Notes: generated by a model not told the origin, from the letters alone. A stretch of 64,000 bases of DNA from Pseudomonas sp. HS6 (GCF_023375815.1 NZ_CP067412.1:2542001-2606000), one strand, 5' to 3'. Positions 48,016 through 63,000 are shown, counted from the stretch's first letter. Made by a program: numbers and translations.

Positions 48016-51000
48016 ATGCAATTTCGCGAGCTGATGGCTGTTATTTCCACCCATGCGATCCGCCTTCAACAGGACGATGAAGACCTGGTCATTCTGGGCA
48101 ACGACGACGCGCTGGACGACGCGTTGTGGGACAGCCTCGCCAAGCACAAGGCGCAATTGCTGGAACTGGTGGCGAGCCACGGCGGCGACTGGTCGAGCCC
48201 GGCGCTACGCATCACCCCGGACATGTTGCCGCTGGTGAAACTGGATCAGCCGGCCATCGACCGCATCGTCGCCACCGTGCCGGGTGGCGTAGCGAATGTG
48301 CAGGACATCTATCCGCTGGCACCGTTGCAGGAGGGCATGCTGTATCTGCACCTCGCGGCCGGCGAAGGCGATCTGTATGTGCAACAGGCGCAGTTCACCT
48401 TCGCCAATCTCCAGCGCCTCGACGCATTTGCCCAGGCGTTGCAATGGGTGATCGACCGTCACGACATTCTGCGCACTTCGTTTGTCTGGGAGCGTCTGGA
48501 CGAGCCGGTGCAAGTGGTCTGGCGCCAGGCGCCGCTGGTCTGCGAAGAGGTGCAGCTCGACACCTCCACGGATGTGTTCAGTCAGTTGCAGGCGCGTTAT
48601 GACGCCCGTCACTTGCGCCTCGATCTGCAACAGGCGCCGTTGCTGCGCTTGGTCTATGCACGGGATCCGGCGCAGGGTCGGATCGTCGCGTTGTTGCTGT
48701 TCCATCACATGATCATCGACCACGTTGCACTGGACGTGGTGCGCCGGGAAATCCAGGCCTGGCTGCAAGGGCAGACGGAGCAGGTCGCGCCAGCGGTGCC
48801 GTTTCGCAATCACCTGGCGCGGGCGCGCATGGCCCTTGATGAGCAGGCCCACGAAGCATTCTTCCGCGAGATGCTCGGCGACATCGACGAGCCGACGTTG
48901 CCTTGGGGATTGCAAGATGTTCAGGGCGGCGGACAGGGTTTCGAAGACGCACAACTGACGCTCAGCGACGCACTGAACCTGCGACTGCGCACGCAGGCGC
49001 GGCAACTCGGTGTGAGCGTGGCGAGCCTGATGCACCTGGCGCTGGCGCGGGTGTTGGGCCAGTCGTCCGGGCGCACCTCGGTGGTATTCGGCACCGTGTT
49101 GCTGGGGCGGATGGAGGCGGGCGACGGCGGCGAGCAGGCGCTGGGCATGTTCATCAATACCTTGCCGCTGCGGGTCGATGTCGGCGCGCAAAGCGTCCAC
49201 GACGGCGTGCTCGCCACGCACCGACGGCTGAGCGCCTTGCTTGCCCACGAACAGGCCTCGCTGGCGCTGGCCCAGCGTTGCAGTGCGTTGAATGCGCAGA
49301 CGCCGTTGTTCAGCGCCATGCTCAATTACCGTCACAGTGCTGTCGGTGACGTTGCCGAGGTGATCGAACTGGCCCCCGGCGTCCAGGTCCTGAGTGGCAA
49401 GGAGCCGACCAACTATCCGCTGACCCTGAGTGTCGATGACCTAGGCAGTGGTTTCCGACTGTCCGCTATCGCCCCGACCGGTATCGGTGCCGAGCGGGTC
49501 TGCGGCTATGTGCAAACTGCACTCGATGCCTTGCTGGATGCTCTGGAACAGTCGCCCGAGACACTGATCAACCAGTTGCCGATTTTGCCGGAGCACGAGC
49601 GGCAGCAATTGCTGGTGGGCTTCAATGACAGCCGCGTCGAGTTCGATCTGGAACAGACCGTTCATAGCCTGTTCGAGGCTCAGGTCGAGCGCACGCCGCA
49701 GGCCATCGCGTTGCAGGCCGATGAACAATCACTGACGTATGTTGAGCTCAATGTGCGGGCCAATCGCCTGGCTCACCGGTTGCGTGAACTGGGTGTCGGG
49801 CCGGATTCGCCGGTGGCGATCTGCGTCGAACGCGGACCTGAACTGGTGATCGGTCTTTTGGGTATTCTCAAGGCGGGTGGCGCTTATGTGCCGCTGGATC
49901 CGGCGTACCCGGCAGAACGCCTGAATTACATGCTCAAGGACAGCGCCCCGGTGGTGCTGCTGGCGCACGGCGCTACCCGGGCGATGTTCGAGGCGGGCGG
50001 CGTGCCGTTGCTCGATTTCGATCAGGACCACTGGCAGGACTACTCCGAGCACAATCCTCAGGTGCCGGGCCTGAACGCTTCGAACCTGGCCTACGTGATC
50101 TACACCTCGGGCTCCACCGGCACGCCGAAAGGGGTGATGGTCGAGCACCGTGGCCTGGGCAATCTGATTCATTGGAGTTCGCAGGTGTGCCCGCCCGTGG
50201 CGGACGGCGCCCTGTTGCAGAAAACCCCTTACAGTTTCGACGCATCGGTCTGGGAGCTGTTCTGGCCACTGACCGCTGGCCTGCGACTGGTGCTGGCGCG
50301 TCCCGATGCACACTTTGAACCGGCGTATCTGACGCAGGCGGTTCGCGAGCAGCGCATCAGCGTGATCCAGTTCGTCCCGGCGTTGCTGCAACAGTTCCTC
50401 GACGTGGAAGACGTCAGCCAATGCACCAGCCTCACGGATGTTTTCTGTGGCGGCGGCGAGCTGACGCCAGCGTTGGCCCGTCAAGTGCGCGAGCGTCTGC
50501 CGCAGGTGCGGTTGCATAACGTTTACGGTCCGACCGAAACCACGGTCGACGCCACGGTGTGGACGCTGGAACCGTCGATGCCGGTGCCAGAGGCGCTGTT
50601 GCCAATCGGCCGGCCGGTCAGCAATACCCGTTTGTACATTCTCGATGAGCAGTTGCAACCATTGCCGCTGGGTGTGGTCGGCGAGCTGTACATCGGTGGC
50701 GTGCAGGTGGCGCGTGGATACCTGAATCTTGCGTCGCTCACCGCCGAGCGTTTCCTCGACGATCCGTTCAGCGATCAGCCGAACGCGCGGCTGTACCGCA
50801 CCGGCGACCTGTGCCGCTATCGGGCGGACGGCAACCTCGAATACCTCGGTCGCAATGACGATCAGGTAAAGATTCGCGGCTTGCGTATCGAGCTCGGGGA
50901 AATCCAGGCACGGCTGATTCAACTCGACACCGTGCTCGCTGCCGAAGTGCTGGTGCGCGCAGACGTGGCCGGCGATCCACGGCTGGTGGCGTACTACACC

Positions 51001-54000
51001 GGTGAGCCGTTGGACATCGGCGAACTGCGTGGCCATCTGCTGGAGCAGTTGCCGGATTACATGGTGCCGACGGCGTTCGTCCATCTCGACGCCATGCCCC
51101 TGAGCCCCAACGGCAAACTCGACCGCAAGGCCTTGCCGGCGCCGGATCAAAGCGGCCAGTTGCTGCGCGGGTACGAGGCGCCGGTCGGCGAGGTGGAATG
51201 CCGAATCGCCGAGATCTGGCAGACCCTGCTGAACGTCGAGCAGGTCGGGCGCCACGACAATTTCTTCGAACTGGGCGGCCATTCCTTGCTGGCGGTGAAA
51301 CTGGTGGAGCGCATGCGCCAGCAGGAATTGAGCTGCGACGTGCGGGTTCTGTTCGGTCGGCCAACCGTAGCGGGACTGGCGGCAACCCTGGGCGCGTCGT
51401 CCAGCGTTCAAGTGCCGGTCAATCGCATCACCCCTGATTGCCAACACATCACGCCAGACATGCTGCCCCTGGCTTCGCTGGATCAGGCCGGCATCGACCG
51501 GGTGGTGGAAAGCGTCCCCGGCGGGGTCGCCAATGTGCAGGACATCTACGCCCTGGCGCCGTTGCAGGCAGGGATTCTGTATCACCACATGGCGGCAACG
51601 GCGGGCGACCCTTACGTGTTACAGGCGCAGTTCGTGTTTGACGGGATCAAGTCGATCAAGGCGTTCGTACGCGCCGTCAACGTGGTGATCGCGCGCCACG
51701 ATATCCTGCGTTCAAGCGTGGTCTGGGAAGGCCTCGAAGAGCCGGTGCAAGTGGTCTGGCGGGCGGCGCCACTGGCGCTTGAGCGAGTAGATCACGAGGC
51801 ACTGGAAGGTGATGTGCTGCAACAGATGCAGGCGCGTTTCGACCCGCGTCACTATCGCCTGAACCTGGGCCGCGCACCAATGATGCGTTTTGCCTACACC
51901 GAAGATCCGCAGCAACAACGCTGGGTCGGCATTCTGTTGATGCACCACCTGATGCTCGATCACACCGCGCTGGAAGTGCTGGTGACCGAGATGAACAGTG
52001 TGCTGCACGGCCACGCGGCCGAACTGGCGACCCCGGTGCAGTACCGCAACTATGTGGCACAGGCACGGCTCGGCGCGGATACCGAGGCGCACGAAGGGTT
52101 TTTCCGCGACATGCTCGGCGACATCGACGAGCCGACCCTGGCGTTCGGCGTGCAGGACGTGCACGGCGACGGCAGCGCGGTGGTCGATAGCCAACTCACG
52201 CTGGACACTGCGCTGGCCTTGCGTCTGCGTGAGCAGGCGCGGCGGCTCGGCATCAGCGTGGCGAGTCTGGCGCACCAGGCCTGGGCGCAGGTACTTGCGC
52301 AGATCAGCGGCCGGGACGAGGTGGTGTTCGGCACGGTGTTGCTGGGCCGGATGCAGGGCGGCGAGGGCGCCGACCGGGCGTTGGGCCTGTTCATCAACAC
52401 CTTGCCACTGCGGGTCAGCGTGACCGCCACGCCAGTGCGCGACAGTGTGCTCGCCACCCATGAACGGCTGGCGCAATTGCTCGCGCATGAACAAGCGTCA
52501 CTGGCATTGGCCCAGCGTTGCAGCGGGGTTTCGGGGGCGTTGCCGCTGTTCGGCACGTTGCTCAACTATCGCCACAGCGCACCGCAGGCTGCCGGCCTGA
52601 CGCTGGACGGCATTGAGTTGCTCAGTTCCCGTGAGCGCAGCAATTATCCGCTGGTGGTCAGCGTCGATGACCTTGGCGAAGGTTTGCGTCTGAGCGTGCA
52701 AGCGGTGCCGGGCATCGACGGTGCGCGGATCTGCGAGTACATCAATGTTGCCTTCGACAGTCTGGTACAGGCGCTGGAGCAGACGCCGCAACTGGGTGTC
52801 GATCAGTTGTCGATTTTGCCGCCGGATGAGCGTCGGGAGTTGCTGGTCGGGTTCAATGCCACTGAGCGGGAATATCCGTCAGGTTCGACGGTTCATCGTC
52901 TGTTTGAACAGCAGGTGAAACTGCATCCGCAAGCCGTGGCGGCGGTGCATGGCCACACAGTGCTGACGTATGAGGAACTGAATCAACGGGCCAACCGACT
53001 GGCCCACCATCTGATCGGGCAGGGCGTGCAGCCGGGCGATCATGTGGCGATCCTGCTGCCGCGGTCGCTGGATCTGCTGGTCGCGCAACTGGCCATCGGC
53101 AAGTGCGCGGCGGCTTATGTGCCGCTGGACATCAACGCACCGGCCGAGCGTCAGGCGTTCATGGTCGAGGATTGCGGGGCGAAAGCGCTGCTGACTTTCA
53201 GCACTGAAACGGTTAATTACACCGAACGCCGGATCGATCTGGATGCGCTGCCGTTGGACGCGCAACCGACGCACAACCCGGACCTGTCGCAGTCTTCGGA
53301 ATCCGTGGCCTACATCATGTACACCTCCGGTTCCACCGGCACACCGAAAGGGGTGATGGTGCCGCACCGGGCTATCGGCCGGTTGGTGATCAACAACGGC
53401 TACGCCGATTTCAACCCGCAGGACCGCGTGGCGTTTGCGTCCAACCCGGCATTCGACGCCAGTACCATGGACGTCTGGGGGCCACTGCTCAACGGTGGGC
53501 GCGTGGTGATCATCGATCACGCGACCTTGCTTGATCCGCATGCATTCGGACAGGAATTGGCGGCTTCGGGCGCAACGATCCTGTTCGTCACCACCGCGCT
53601 GTTCAACCAGTACGTACAGCTGATCCCCGAAGCCCTCAAAGGCTTGCGCATGGTGCTGTGCGGTGGTGAGCGCGCCGATCCGGCCGCGTTCCGCCGCCTG
53701 CTGGCAGAGGCGCCCAACCTGCGCATCGTCCACTGCTACGGCCCGACCGAAACCACTACGTACGCCACAACCTTCGAAGTGCGCGAAGTGGAAGAAACAG
53801 CCGACAGCGTGCCGATTGGCGGACCGATCTCCAACACCCAGGTCTATGTACTCGATGCCCGTCAGCAACCTGTGCCGATGGGCGTGACCGGCGAGTTGTA
53901 CATCGGCGGCCGGGGCGTGGCGCTGGGCTATTTGAATCGCCCGGACCTGACCGCCGAAAAATTCCTGCAAGACCCGTTTGGCGATCAGCCGGGAGCGCTG

Positions 54001-57000
54001 CTGTATCGCACCGGCGACCTCGCACGCTGGCTGGCACCGGGACAACTGGAATGCATCGGCCGTAACGACGATCAGGTGAAGATTCGCGGTTTCCGTATCG
54101 AACTGGGGGAAATCGAAAACCGCCTGCTGAACTGTGAGGGAGTGAAGGAAGCCATCGTGCTGGCCCGTCAGGACGGCCAGGAACCGTTGCGTCTGGTGGC
54201 TTATTTCTCCTCCGAAGAGGGCGTGGACAGCACCAGCCTGCGCGAACAATTGCAAGCGCGCCTACCGGAATACATGGTGCCGTCGGCCTGGGTGCAGCTC
54301 GACGCTTTGCCGTTGAACAACAACGGCAAGGTCGACCGCAAGGCCTTGCCGCTGCCGGATCCGAGCGCCTGGCTCAGCCAGGCATACGAAGCCCCGCAAG
54401 GTTCGGTGGAAATCGCGCTGGCACAGATCTGGGCAGACGTACTGAAGCTGGAAAAGGTCGGTCGCCACGACAACTTCTTCGAACTGGGTGGCCATTCACT
54501 GCTGGCGGTGAGCCTGATCGAACGCCTGCGCCGGATCGGCCTGAGCACCGACGTGCGCGTGCTCTTCAGCCAGCCAACCCTCGCAGCGCTGGCGGCAGCG
54601 GTGGGCAGCGGTCGCGAAATCGAAGTGCCGGCCAATCGCATTCCTGCCGATTGCACCCACATCACCCCGGACCTGTTGAGCCTCACCGAACTGGATCAGG
54701 TCGGCATCGACCGGATCGTCGCCACGGTGCCGGGCGGCGCCACCAACGTGCAGGACATTTATCCGCTGGCACCGTTGCAGGAAGGCATCCTTTATCACCA
54801 CTTGAGCGCGGAGCAGGGCGACCCCTACCTGCTGCAATCGCGTCTGGCCTTCGACAGCGTCGAGCGTCTGCGCACCTTCACCGACACCTTGCAGCAGGTC
54901 ATCGCACGCCACGACATCCTGCGCACCAGCGTTGTCCACGAAGGCCTGGCAAACCCTCATCAAGTGGTGTGGCGTCATGCGGAACTGGTAGTGCAACACG
55001 TAGCGCTGGACCCGACGCAGGGCGACATCCTCGAACAGTTGCACGAGCGCTTCGATGCCCGTCACTACCGCCTCGACATCAGCCAGGCGCCGCTGTTGCG
55101 CATGGTATTTGCCGAAGACCCGAAACAACAACGCGTGGTGGCGATCCTGCTATCCCATCACCTGATCCTCGATCACACCGCGCTGGAGGTGATCGTCGAA
55201 GAAATGCGCGATGTGATGTTCGGTGAGATCGACCACCTTTCGGCGCCGGTCCCCTATCGCAACTACGTCGCCCAAGCTCGCCTGGGACTCAGCGAGCAGG
55301 AACACGAAGCGTTTTTCCGCGAGATGCTCGGCGACATCGACGAGCCGACGCTGCCACTCGGTCTGCGGGACGTGCAGGGCGACGGTCACGGCGTTGAGGA
55401 AGCGCTGCAACCGGTAGCAGCCGAACTCAACGGGCGTCTGCGTGAACAGGCGCGGCAACTCGGCGTGAGCGCCGCCAGCCTGATGCATCTGGCCTGGGCG
55501 CAGGTGCTGGGCGTGCTGTCGAACCGCCGCGATGTGGTGTTCGGCACGGTGATGATGGGGCGGATGCAGGGTGGCGATGGCGCCGATCGGGCGCTGGGGG
55601 TGTTCATCAACACTTTGCCGCTGCGCATCGATGTCGGCGCGGGTGCGCGCGATGGGGTCAAGGCGACCCACGCACGACTGACTGCGCTGCTCGGGCATGA
55701 ACACGCTTCGCTGGCGCTGGCTCAGCGTTGCAGTGGTGTCGCGGCATCGTCGCCGTTGTTCAGTGCCTTGTTCAACTACCGTCACAGTGCTCCCGCGCAG
55801 CTGTCGCAGAACGGGCAGGGTATTTGGGAGGGTGTGCAGAAACTCGGTGGTGAAGAGCGAACCAACTATCCCCTGACCCTGAGCGTGGACGATCTGGGCG
55901 AAGGGTTTGTCTTGTCGGTTCTGGCGGTCAGCCAGATCGGCGCACAACGGATTTGCAGTTACATGCACACCGCGCTGGAGCAACTGGTGCAGGCGCTGGA
56001 GCAGACACCGCAAAAGCCGCTGAACCGATTGCCGATCCTTTCGACCGCTGAACTGGAACGTCTGGTCGAGGGCTTCAATCCGCCGGTTACGGCCTATCCC
56101 CGTGGCGCGACTATTCATGCAATGGTCGAGGTTCAGGCCGAGCGCAATCCGAATGCCCTCGCCGTGATTCAAGGCACACAACAGCTGACCTACGGCCAAC
56201 TCAATCAGCGCGCCAACCAACTGGCTCATCACCTGATCGGCCTCGGCGTGCAACCGGACGACCGCGTTGCACTCTGCGTGCGTCGCGGGCCGCAGATGCT
56301 GGTCGGATTGCTGGCGATTCTCAAGGCCGGCGCCGGTTATGTGCCGGTCGATCCCGCGCATCCGGTAGAACGCGTTGCCTACCTGTTGCAGGACAGCGAT
56401 CCGGTGGCCGTGCTGGCCCAGGCTTCGACCCGGGATTTGCTGGGCATGATGCCGGTGATCGATCTGGACAGCGACGCATGGCAACACCTGCCCGACAGCA
56501 ATCCCCAACTGCCGTATCTGACCCCGGCGCACCTGGCCTACGTGATCTATACCTCAGGTTCCACCGGCCAGCCGAAGGGCGTAATGGTCGAACACTCGAC
56601 CCTGGAAAACCTTGTGCACTGGCACGCCGAAGCCTTCGACCTGCACGCCGGCAGCCACACCGCCAGCGTTGCCGGTTTCGGTTTCGATGCGATGGCCTGG
56701 GAAGTCTGGCCGGCGCTGTGCGTCGGCGCGACCCTGCACCTGCCGCCGGAATCGGTGAGCAACGAGCATCTGGACGAACTGCTCGACTGGTGGCGAGCGC
56801 AGCCGTTGCAAGTCAGCTTCCTGCCGACTCCGGTGGCCGAATACGCCTTCAGCCGCGAGTTGCAACACCCGACCCTGCGTACCTTGCTGATCGGCGGGGA
56901 CAAGCTGCGTCAGTTCAACTGCGAACAGACTTTCGCGGTGATTAACAACTACGGCCCGACCGAAGCAACGGTGGTCGCCACGTCTGGGCCTGTCGAAGTC

Positions 57001-60000
57001 GGTCAACCGCTGCACATCGGCCGGCCGATTGCCAACGTCCGCATCTTTCTGCTCGACGACCAACAACGTCCGGTGCCGGTGGGTGTCACGGGCGAGTTGT
57101 ATGTGGCCGGCGCCGGTGTGGCGCGGGGTTACCTGAACCGTCCCGATCTGACCGCCGAACGCTTCCTCACTGATCCGTTCAGCGACCAGCCGCAGGCGCG
57201 GATGTACCGCACCGGCGACCTCGCACGCTGGCGGGCGGACGGCAATATCGAATACCTGGGCCGCAACGACGATCAGGTGAAATTACGCGGTGTGCGAGTC
57301 GAACTGGGAGAAATCGAAGCGGCGCTGGCCAGCCATCCGGCGGTGCAGGACGCGGTGGCGCTGGTGCGCGACGGGCAGTTGCTGGTGTGGTTCACAGAGC
57401 GTGCGCCGGCCGATATCGAAGCCCTGCGCAATCATCTGCAAACCCGATTGCCGCAAGCGCTGATCCCGGCGGCATATGTGCGGCTCGACACGTTGCCGCT
57501 GACTGCCAACGGCAAACTCGACCGCAAGGCCTTGCCGGAACCGGATCAGAACGCCTGGCTCAGCCGCGAATATGAAGCCCCGCAAGGCCCGGTGGAAACC
57601 GCGCTGGCGCAGATCTGGGCCGATGTTCTGAAGCTGGAAAAAGTCGGTCGCCACGACAACTTCTTCGAACTGGGCGGTCATTCGCTGCTGGCCGTGAGCC
57701 TGATCGAACGCCTGCGCCAGATCGGCCTGAACACCGACGTGCGTGTGCTCTTCAGCCAGCCAACGCTGGCAGCATTGGCCGCAGCGGTAGGCAGCGGTCG
57801 CGAAATCGAAGTGCCGGCCAACCGCATTCCTGCTGATTGCACTCGCATCACCCCGGACCTGCTGAGCCTGGCCGAACTGGATCAGCCGAGCATCGATCGG
57901 ATCGTCGCCAGCGTGCCGGGCGGCACCGCCAACGTGCAGGACATTTATCCGCTGGCACCGTTGCAGGAAGGCATCCTTTATCACCATTTGAGCGCGGAGC
58001 AGGGCGACCCGTACCTGTTGCAATCGCGGCTGGCCTTCGACAGCGTCGAGCGTGTGGAAACGTTCGCGGCGGCGCTGCGTCAGGTCATTGAGCGCCATGA
58101 CATCCTGCGCACGGCGGTGATCTGGCAGGAACTGGCCGAACCGATGCAAGTGGTGTGGCGTCACGTCGAGCTGCCGGTGCAGGAAATCGTGCTTGATCCG
58201 GCGGATGGCGACGTCCTCGAGCAGTTGCACGAGCGTTTCGATGCCCGTCACTACCGCCTCGACATCAGTCAGGCACCGTTGCTGCGCCTGGTGTATGCCC
58301 GTGATCCGGCCCACGACCGGGTGGTTGCAATGTTGCTGTTCCACCATGTTGTGATGGATCACACCGCGCTGGACGTGGTGCAGCACGAAATGCTCGCTTG
58401 CCTGCAGGGACGCGAAGCCTCGCAGGGCGCGGCCGTGCCTTACCGCAACTACGTGGCGCAGGCGCGTCTGGGTGTCAGCGAGCAGGAGCACGAAGCGTTC
58501 TTCCGCGACATGCTCGGTGACATCGACGAGCCGACCCTGCCGTTCGGCATGCAGGATGTGCAAGGTGACGGTCGTGACATCGAAGAAACACAACAAGCCC
58601 TGACCGAAGCGACCGGTCAGCGTCTGCGCAGCGTGGCCCGGCAACTGGGCATCAGCGTGGCAAGCCTGTTCCACCTCGCGTGGGCGCAGGTGCTGGCCGC
58701 GACGTCCGGACAGGAACGCGTGGTGTTCGGCACGGTGCTGATGGGCCGGATGCAGGGCGGCGAGGGGGCCGACCGGGCGTTGGGGATGTTCATCAACACC
58801 TTGCCGCTGCGGGTCGATCTGGGGGAAACCCCGGTGCGTGAAGGGGCTCGGGCGACGCATGCGCGGCTCAGCGCTCTGCTCGGCCATGAACCCGCGTCAC
58901 TGGCGTTGGCCCAGCGTTGCAGCGGCGTGGCCGCGCCGTCACCGCTGTTCAGTTCGATGCTCAACTACCGGCACAGCGCCGACGAAGCGCAACAGCAAAG
59001 CGTGCGTCAGGCCTGGCAAGGCATCGAGACACTGAGCAGTGAAGAACGCACCAACTATCCGCTGAGTCTGGGCGTCGATGATCTGGGCAGCGGTTTTGTC
59101 CTCACCGCCATGACCCCGGCATGCATCGGTTCGCAGCGGATTTGCGACTACATGCACACCGCGCTGGAGACACTGGCGGATGCTCTGGAACAGGCACCGG
59201 ATCAGCCGCTGAATCGCTTGCCGATCCTTGAAGGCGCAGAACGCCAACAAGTGCTTTACGACCTTAACGTCACCGGCACCGCAGACGATCTGCAGCAAAC
59301 CGTTCACGCGCTGTTCGAAGCGCAGGTACAGCGCTCGCCACAGGCCATCGCGTTGCAGGCCGGTGAACAGCGGCTGACCTACGCCGAACTCAACGCACAG
59401 GCCAACCGTCTGGCCCATCACCTGCGCGAACTGGGCGTGGGGCCGGATGCGCGGGTAGCAATCTGCGTCGAGCGCGGGCTGGAACTGATGGTCGGTCTGC
59501 TCGGCATCCTCAAGGCCGGCGGTGCCTATGTGCCGCTGGACCCGGCGTATCCGGCAGAACGTCTGGATTACATGCTCAAGGACAGCGCGCCGTTGGCGGT
59601 GCTGGTTCATGGGGCGACCCGTGAGTTGCTGGGCGAGAGCACTGCACTGGTGATCGATCTGGATCAGGTTCACTGGACATTCAACCCGGATGACAATCCG
59701 CAAGTGCCGGGCCTAAGTGCTTCGAATCTGGCCTACGTGATTTACACCTCCGGTTCGACCGGGGCGCCGAAAGGCGTGATGGTCGAGCATCGTGGCGTCG
59801 GCAATTTGCTGCACTGGAGTTCGCAGCTGTGTCCCGCCGTGACGGACGGTGCCCTGTTGCAGAAAACCCCGTTCAGTTTCGATGCCTCGGTCTGGGAGCT
59901 GTTCTGGCCTTTGAGTGCCGGGCTGCGGTTGGTGCTGGCTCATCCTGATGGACACCGCGAGCCGGCGTATCTGGCGCAGGTGATTCGCGAGCAGCGGATC

Positions 60001-63000
60001 GGTGTGATCCAGTTCGTGCCGGTGCTGCTGCAACAGTTTCTTGAGCAGGACGACGTCAGCCAGTGCAGCAGTCTCACCGATGTGTTCTGTGGCGGCGGCG
60101 ACCTGACCCCGGCGCTGGCTCGTCTGGTACGTGAGCGTCTGCCGCAAGTGCGCTTGCACAACGTTTACGGCCCGACCGAAGCCACGGTCGACAGCACGGT
60201 GTGGACGCTGGAGCCGTCGATGCCGGTGCCGGAAAGTGCGCTACCGATCGGACGGCCGATCAACAACACCCGTCTGTATGTACTGGATGCCGCCGAACGG
60301 CCGGTGCCGATGGGCGTCATCGGTCAGTTGTACATTGGCGGTGCCGGGGTTGCGCGGGGCTATCAGGGCCTGCCGCAATTGATGGCCGAACGGTTTATCC
60401 CGAGCCCGTTCGTGGCCGGCGATCGGCTGTACGCCACGGGCGACCTTGTGCGTTACCGCGCCGATGGCCAGCTCGAATTCATCGGGCGCAACGACTTCCA
60501 GGTCAAGCTACGTGGATTGCGCCTGGAGCCGGGTGAGATCGAAGCGCAACTGCTCAGCCATCCAGTCCTGCGTGAAACCGTGGTGCTGGTGCGTGAGGAG
60601 CGTCTGGTGGCGTACTTCACTTGGCATGCCGAAGTCGGGCAGCCGGGGATCGAGGCGCTGCGCGAACACTTGCTCGCACGCTTGCCGGACTACATGGTGC
60701 CGTCCGCGTTTGTCGCGCTCGACAGCCTGCCGCTGAGCCCCAACGGCAAAGTGGATCGCAAGGCGTTGCCGGCCCCCGGTGCCGAGTCGGTGCTGGTGCG
60801 TGAGTACGAGCCTCCCGTCGGCGAGACCGAAATCGCCCTGGCCCGGTTGTGGGCCGAGGTGCTGAAGGTAGAGCGTGTCGGACGCCACGATCACTTCTTT
60901 GAGCTGGGCGGCCATTCGCTGCTGGCGGTGAGCCTGATCGAGCGCATGCGTCAGATCGGCCTGAGCACCGACGTTCGTGTGCTGTTCAGTCAACCCACCC
61001 TGGCCGCACTGGCCGCCGCCGTGGGCAGCGGGCGTGAAATCGAAGTGCCGGCCAATCGCATCGCGGCCGGTTGCACCCGCATCACCCCGGACATGCTGAC
61101 GCTGGTTTCTCTGGATCAGGCCGCCATTGAGCGCGTCGTCTCCAGCGTGCCGGGCGGCGCGGCCAACGTGCAGGACATCTATCCGCTGGCGCCGTTGCAG
61201 GAAGGCATTCTTTACCACCACTTGAGCGCGGGCGAAGGCGATCCCTACCTGCTGCAATCGCGGCTGGCGTTCGACAGCCTTGAACGTCTGCAGCGTTTCC
61301 GCGTGGCGCTGCAACACGTCATCGACCGCCATGACGTGCTGCGCACGGGCGTGGTGTGGGAAGGCTTGAGCGTGCCGGTGCAGGTCGTGTGGCGTCAGGC
61401 TGAACTCGTGGTGCAGGAGGCCTCGCTCGATCCTGTGGCCGGCGACATCCTTGAACAACTGCATGCCCGGTTCGATGCCCGGCATTACCGCCTCGACATC
61501 GCCCAGGCACCGTTGCTGCGTCTGGTGTATGCCCGTGATCCGGCCCGTGGCCGGGTGGTGGCGATGCTGCTGTTCCATCACATCGTGCTCGACCATACCG
61601 CGCTGGAAGTGGTGCGCCACGAAATGCAGGCGTACCTGCGCGGAGCCGACGAGCCGCTGCCTGCGGCGGTGCCGTATCGCAATTACGTGGCGCAGGCGCG
61701 TCTGGGCGTTACGGAGTCGGAGCATGAAGCGTTTTTCCGCGAAATGCTCGGCGACATCGACGAGCCGACCCTGCCGTTCAGCCTGCGCGATGTGCGCGGT
61801 GACGGGCGCGGCATCGAGGAAGTGCAGCAAGTTCTCGACAACGGCCTGAATCTGCGTCTGCGCAGTCAGGCGCGGCAGATGGGCATCAGCGTGGCCAGTC
61901 TGTTCCACCTTGCCTGGGCCCAGGTACTGGCGGCGACCTCCGGGCAGGACAACGTGGTGTTCGGCACTGTGCTGATGGGCCGGATGCAAGGCGGCCAGGG
62001 TGCTGACCGCGCACTGGGCATGTTCATCAATACCTTGCCGTTGCGGGTTGATCTGGGGGAGACCCCGGTGCGCGAAGCGGTCAAGGCGACGCATCAGCGT
62101 CTCACCGCGTTGCTGGGGCATGAGCATGCTTCGTTGGCACTGGCCCAGCGTTGCAGCGGGATTGCGGCGCCATCGCCGTTGTTCAGCGCGATGCTCAACT
62201 ATCGACACAGCCACGGCGCCGAGCATTCGGACAGCGTGGTTCAGGCCTGGCAAGGCATCGAGACCCTGAGCAGCGAAGAACGCACCAACTACCCGCTGAG
62301 CCTGAACGTCGATGACCTGGGCAACGGTTTCTCGCTGATTGCCATGGTGCCTTCGGACATTAGTGCGCAACGGATTTGCGGCTACATGCAAACGGCGTTG
62401 ATGGCGTTGGTGGAGGCGTTGGAACAGGCACCGACGCAGGCGATGAATCGCTTGCCGATTCTTGAGGGGGCGGAGCGGCAGCGGCTGTTGTTTGACTTCA
62501 ATGCGACCGACGTCGGGTACGACCTTCAACAAAGCATCCATGGCCTGTTCGAGGCGCAGGTTTTGCGGTCACCGCAGGCTGTGGCGGTGCTTTCCGGTGA
62601 AGAGCGACTGAGTTATTCCGAACTGAACCAGCGGGCCAACCGTCTGGCGCATCACTTGCGCGGCTTGCGCGGCTTGGGCGTCGGCCCGGATGCGCGGGTG
62701 GCGATCTGCGTCGAGCGGGGGCTGGAGATGGTGGTCGGGTTGCTGGCGATTCTGAAGGCTGGCGGCGGTTATGTGCCGCTGGATCCGGCGTATCCGCTGG
62801 AGCGTCTGGCCTACATGCTGGAGGACAGCGCGCCGTCGGCAGTACTGGTGCAAGGCTCGACCCGCGCGTTGCTGGGTGAGGTGTCGGTGCCGGTGGTCGA
62901 TCTGGATCACGACACCTGGCAATCGTTGTCGGCCGATAACCCTTCGGTCGATGGACTGACCCCGCAGCACACGGCCTACGTGATCTACACCTCGGGCTCC

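Noticed and set aside
60508..62541. Long minus-strand open frame (677 codons) over the second NRPS; also one at 49729-51588
   Set aside because: Same shadow effect; repeated sequence content in these frames mirrors the repeated NRPS modules on the other strand.
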